Assembly: GCA_964437425.1 (NCBI GenBank)
Contig: CAYTGO010000007.1
Span: 6,373-70,372 of the forward strand
DNA from: Scalindua sp964437425
Lineage (GTDB): Bacteria > Planctomycetota > Brocadiia > Brocadiales > Scalinduaceae
Direction: 5' to 3'
DNA: 64,000 nt
Part shown: positions 61,155 through 64,000 of the stretch, one piece after another
How the letters are laid out: every line of letters starts with the position of its first letter
Numbering within the stretch: the first letter of the stretch is position 1
Notes under the pieces: generated by a model
What the model was told of the DNA's origin: nothing
The model's input: only the letters and a program-made list of their open reading frames with translations
The model's database searches: none
Position numbers and translations under genes: made by a program

Positions 61155-61772
61155 TTATTCGAATTTAAGATTCTCTAATACATCCTTAACTATTAATAAC
61201 TTTTTGTATTTAACCACATCATACGCATTCAAGTCTGAAGCAACACGAAGCTTCACATTATAAATATTTCTACATGATTTCCAAATCGTCTCATCAAACT
61301 CTTGCACCACAATCAAGCAACTTTCCCTGATCTCTAGACATTTCAACAGGCCTGCCAGCTTTTTTGTACTAGGCGAATCCATCTCAAGCTTATCAACAAG
61401 GATCACTTCATTATCTATCAATCTGGACAGAATTGCAGACTGCAAAGCGACCTTTTTAGCCTTACGATGCATTGAAAAGGAATAATCTCTAGGCCGTGGC
61501 CCAAAAATCACCCCCCCACCTTTCCATATCGGAGAACGAATATCACCCACCCTCGCCCTTCCGGTATGCTTCTGCTTCCACGGCTTTTTCCCGCCACCTT
61601 TAACCTCACCACGAGTTTTGGTTGACGCCGTTCCTCTCCTGTGATTTGCCTCATGCATAATTATAGTATCTCTCAAGAGTTCCCTACGCACTTTACCACC
61701 AAATCTCTCTTCAGGCACTGACACGCTCTCTAAAGACTTACCGCTATTATCAAACACTGGTACTTTTATCAT
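61155..61772 (-). CDS. rplD: 50S ribosomal protein L4
   Basis: A 205-residue tunnel protein; in E. coli also represses the S10 operon. It contains RRGTASTKTRGEVKGGGKKPWKQKHTGRARVGDIRSP, GGGVIFGPRPRDYSFSMHRKAKKVAL. It overlaps rplC by four bases. Confidence 0.97.
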   Translation of the reverse strand: MIKVPVFDNSGKSLESVSVPEERFGGKVRRELLRDTIIMHEANHRRGTASTKTRGEVKGGGKKPWKQKHTGRARVGDIRSPIWKGGGVIFGPRPRDYSFSMHRKAKKVALQSAILSRLIDNEVILVDKLEMDSPSTKKLAGLLKCLEIRESCLIVVQEFDETIWKSCRNIYNVKLRVASDLNAYDVVKYKKLLIVKDVLENLKFE

Positions 61773-62404
61773 GATTCGTTTCTACTCTTTCGTATAATTA
61801 CATAACCACCATTTGGACCGGGAACCGCCCCTTTAACAATTAACATGTCCCTGTCTTTGTCTACCTTAACTACATCCAGATTCTTCACCGTAATCCTTTT
61901 GCCACCCATTCTCCCTGCCATTTTTTTACCCTTAACCACATGCCCAGGACTTGTACCTGCACCAACTGAACCAGCACTCCTTGGTGTTGTACAACCGTGC
62001 GTAGCAGGCCCTCCACTAAAGCCCCATCTCTTCATAACACCAGCAAAACCTTTACCTTTACTGGTACCAATCACATCTATCGACTTCACATCATCAAAAA
62101 TTGAAACAGTCAAGGTTTGCCCTGGTTCATATTCTGTATCTAAAGCGTCGGTACGAAACTCTCTTATTATCCTTTTTACACCTGCCTCCACTTTAGAACA
62201 ATGCCCAATCTCAGCCTGAGACGCCCTTTTCTTTTTCTTCTCATCAAAGCCAATCTGCAGGGCAGAGTATCCATCATTTTCTTTGCTCTTAATCTGCAAA
62301 AGATCACACGGGCCTGCCTGCAACAACGTCACAGGAATCAAGCCACCCTCTTTACTGAAAATCTGGGTCATACCTAATTTTTTACCAAGCAATCCTGCTA
62401 TCAT
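61769..62404 (-). CDS. rplC: 50S ribosomal protein L3
   Basis: A 211-residue protein with GLLGKKLGMTQIFSKEG, GKGFAGVMKRWGFSGGPATHG and the conserved loop near the peptidyl transferase centre (GTSPGHVVKGKKMAGRMG). Confidence 0.97.
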   Translation of the reverse strand: MIAGLLGKKLGMTQIFSKEGGLIPVTLLQAGPCDLLQIKSKENDGYSALQIGFDEKKKKRASQAEIGHCSKVEAGVKRIIREFRTDALDTEYEPGQTLTVSIFDDVKSIDVIGTSKGKGFAGVMKRWGFSGGPATHGCTTPRSAGSVGAGTSPGHVVKGKKMAGRMGGKRITVKNLDVVKVDKDRDMLIVKGAVPGPNGGYVIIRKSRNES

Positions 62405-62463
62405 GTGTAATACCTATATAATTCAATTAAAAATACTTTATATTAAAGAAACCCAATAAGCCT

Positions 62464-62781
62464 CTACGCTTTTATTTTAATCTCTATCCCAGCAGGCATA
62501 TTAAGCTTGTTCAGTGCATCAACTGTCTTCGGAGTCGGCTCAATGATATCTATCAGCCGCTTATGTGTTCTTATCTCAAATTGCTCCCTGGACTTCTTAT
62601 CGACATGCGGAGAGCGAAGAACTGTATACCTCTCCATACGAGTCGGCAATGGTATCGGACCTGACACTCTTGCTCCTGTACGCTTAGCAGTATCCATTAT
62701 ATCTACAGCAGACTGATCGAGTATTCTATGATCATAAGCTTCCATCCGAATTCTAATTTTGTAATCTATTTTGTTTCCCAT
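62464..62781 (-). CDS. rpsJ: 30S ribosomal protein S10 (NusE)
   Basis: A 105-residue protein which is also the NusB partner in antitermination, relevant to the NusB-PHP fusion in this window. Conserved sequence: IRIRMEAYDHRILDQSAVDIMDTAKRTGARVSGPIPLPT, KSREQFEIRTHKRLIDI. First gene of the S10 set, 15 bases after tuf. Confidence 0.97.
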   Translation of the reverse strand: MGNKIDYKIRIRMEAYDHRILDQSAVDIMDTAKRTGARVSGPIPLPTRMERYTVLRSPHVDKKSREQFEIRTHKRLIDIIEPTPKTVDALNKLNMPAGIEIKIKA

Positions 62782-62796
62782 GGCTTATCAATTCTA

Positions 62797-63999
62797 TTAT
62801 TCAATAATTTTAGTAACAACACCTGCGCCTACAGTCTTACCGCCTTCTCTAATAGCAAATCTCAACTCTTTATCCATCGCTATCGGCGTTATCAACTCTA
62901 TCAGCAAGTTAGCATTATCTCCCGGCATCACCATCTCCGCACCACCCAGCAACGTCGCAACCCCTGTCACATCCGTTGTCCTGAAATAAAACTGAGGCCT
63001 GTATCCGTTAAAAAACGGTGTATGCCTACCACCCTCTTCCTTCGTCAATATATATACCTCCGCTTCAAACTTGGTATGCGGTGTTATACTACCCGGCTTC
63101 GCCAACACCTGACCTCGCTCCAAATCATCCTTCTCTACACCCCTTAACAACACGCCTACATTATCTCCTGCCATCCCCTCCTCAAGCGTCTTGTTAAACA
63201 TCTCTACCCCAGTACAAGTCGTCTTCCTGATCTCTTTTACCATACCAACGATATCTACCTCGTCTCCAACCTTCAGCACTCCACGCTCCATTCGACCAGT
63301 ACCAACCGTACCCCTGCCCTTTATACTGAATACATCCTCTATGGACATCAAAAACGGCTTGTCTGTCTCACGCACAGGATCAGGTATATATGTATCAAGC
63401 GAATCCATCAGCTCATGTATAGGACCGCAATGCTCACACTCTTTTTTACCGCAACCACACTCAGCAGCCTTTATCGCCGAACCCTTGGTCACAGGTATAT
63501 CATCACCAGGAAACTCATACTTGCTCAATAGTTCACGAATTTCCATCTCTACCAACTCTACCAACTCCGGATCTTCCAGCTGGTCCATCTTATTCATAAA
63601 TACAACAATTTTAGGCACACCTACCTGCCTCGCCAGCAATATGTGCTCTCGTGTCTGAGGCATCGGACCATCCGGCGCACTCACCACCAATATCGCACCA
63701 TCCATCTGCGCAGCACCGGTTATCATATTCTTTACGTAATCAGCATGACCAGGACAGTCAACATGAGCATAATGCCTCTTCTCTGTCTCGTATTCAACAT
63801 GCGCTATCGCTATCGTGATGCCCCTCTCTCTCTCCTCTGGCGCATTGTCTATCGAATCAAAGGCCCTTGCCTTGGCTTGTCCGCTCACCGCCATTGTATT
63901 CGTTATCACTGACGTCAACGTAGTCTTACCATGATCCACATGCCCTATCGTTCCTACATTCACATGTGGCTTTGTCCTCTGAAACACTTCCTTAGCCAT
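62797..63999 (-). CDS. tuf: Translation elongation factor Tu with four-cysteine insertion
   Basis: A 400-residue GTPase that delivers aminoacyl-tRNA. G motifs are intact: GHVDHGKT, RGITI, DCPGHADYVKNM, NKMD, and GSA. Near the end of the G domain residues 180-193 read ECGCGKKECEHCGP, with C181, C183, C188 and C191 in a CxCx4CxxC pattern at the place where most EF-Tu have a short acidic loop. The fold is otherwise standard. Only one base of the window lies upstream of its start, so what precedes it (fusA, rpsG, rpsL expected) is not visible. Confidence 0.98.
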   Translation of the reverse strand: MAKEVFQRTKPHVNVGTIGHVDHGKTTLTSVITNTMAVSGQAKARAFDSIDNAPEERERGITIAIAHVEYETEKRHYAHVDCPGHADYVKNMITGAAQMDGAILVVSAPDGPMPQTREHILLARQVGVPKIVVFMNKMDQLEDPELVELVEMEIRELLSKYEFPGDDIPVTKGSAIKAAECGCGKKECEHCGPIHELMDSLDTYIPDPVRETDKPFLMSIEDVFSIKGRGTVGTGRMERGVLKVGDEVDIVGMVKEIRKTTCTGVEMFNKTLEEGMAGDNVGVLLRGVEKDDLERGQVLAKPGSITPHTKFEAEVYILTKEEGGRHTPFFNGYRPQFYFRTTDVTGVATLLGGAEMVMPGDNANLLIELITPIAMDKELRFAIREGGKTVGAGVVTKIIE

Positions 64000-64000
64000 A

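Noticed and set aside
1..64000. CRISPR arrays, tRNA or rRNA genes, insertion sequences
   Set aside because: No regularly spaced repeats, no cloverleaf-like sequences, and no transposase-like reading frames were recognised. tRNAs could be missed by eye; a tRNA covariance search would decide.

Overview
The window looks like a scaffold from a Planctomycetota genome, most probably an anammox-type bacterium (Brocadiales, Scalindua-like). This is an inference. It rests on AT-rich coding DNA, loss of the rpmD (L30) gene from an otherwise complete S10-spc-alpha ribosomal cluster, cysteine-containing forms of S4, S14, L36 and adenylate kinase, a membrane pyrophosphatase with a secretory leader, and several redox and membrane proteins of the kind seen in that group. 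No rRNA, tRNA, CRISPR array, transposase or prophage was seen. Two 100-base N runs are each flanked by an identical 55-base duplication; both are assembly joints inside otherwise intact genes.

Layout. 1-5.5 kb (minus): a vapBC toxin-antitoxin pair reads with almost no gap into an oligopeptide ABC transporter operon (oppA-B-C-D, the last cut by the window edge). 5.7-7.5 kb: rubredoxin, a small unknown protein, a PqiA-like membrane protein and RsfS. 7.6-13.1 kb (minus): an apparent operon of ABC-2 exporter ATPase, its permease, a TPR-like protein and the pyrophosphatase hppA, closed by a strong terminator. 13.4-16.5 kb: a small zinc-ribbon protein, a cupin, and an SOS cassette (lexA, small ORF, dinB) with a clear LexA-operated promoter. 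16.6-26.5 kb: a patchwork rich in amino-acid chemistry: a glutamate-dehydrogenase-like/glutamate-racemase fusion, a GNAT acyltransferase, an atypical KamA-family aminomutase and an enolase-superfamily N-acylamino-acid racemase/OSBS-like enzyme that seems to begin with ATT. Mixed in are two paralogous lipoproteins, an FAD oxidoreductase and a secreted unknown.

26.5-34.9 kb: a Dabb-domain lipoprotein, an HtrA protease, a formylglycine-generating-enzyme-like protein, a Minf_1886-type protein, metG with ricT, an NtrC-type two-component pair and a cold-shock protein. 35-45.6 kb: rpsO-pnp, a polyferredoxin/DUF6599 fusion paired with a Tat-exported DUF362 protein, ftsY, a NusB-PHP fusion, ribH, and a TatC protein carrying an extra membrane segment and a FecR-like domain. 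45.7-64 kb (minus): tuf followed by the S10, spc and alpha ribosomal clusters with secY, adk, map, infA and rpoA, interrupted by a methyltransferase gene between rpsM and rpsK and followed by a dual-specificity phosphatase.

The most interesting items are the fusion proteins (GDH-like/racemase, NusB-PHP, TatC-FecR, polyferredoxin-DUF6599), the amino-acid racemase/aminomutase neighbourhood, the methyltransferase inside the ribosomal operon, and a four-cysteine insertion in EF-Tu.
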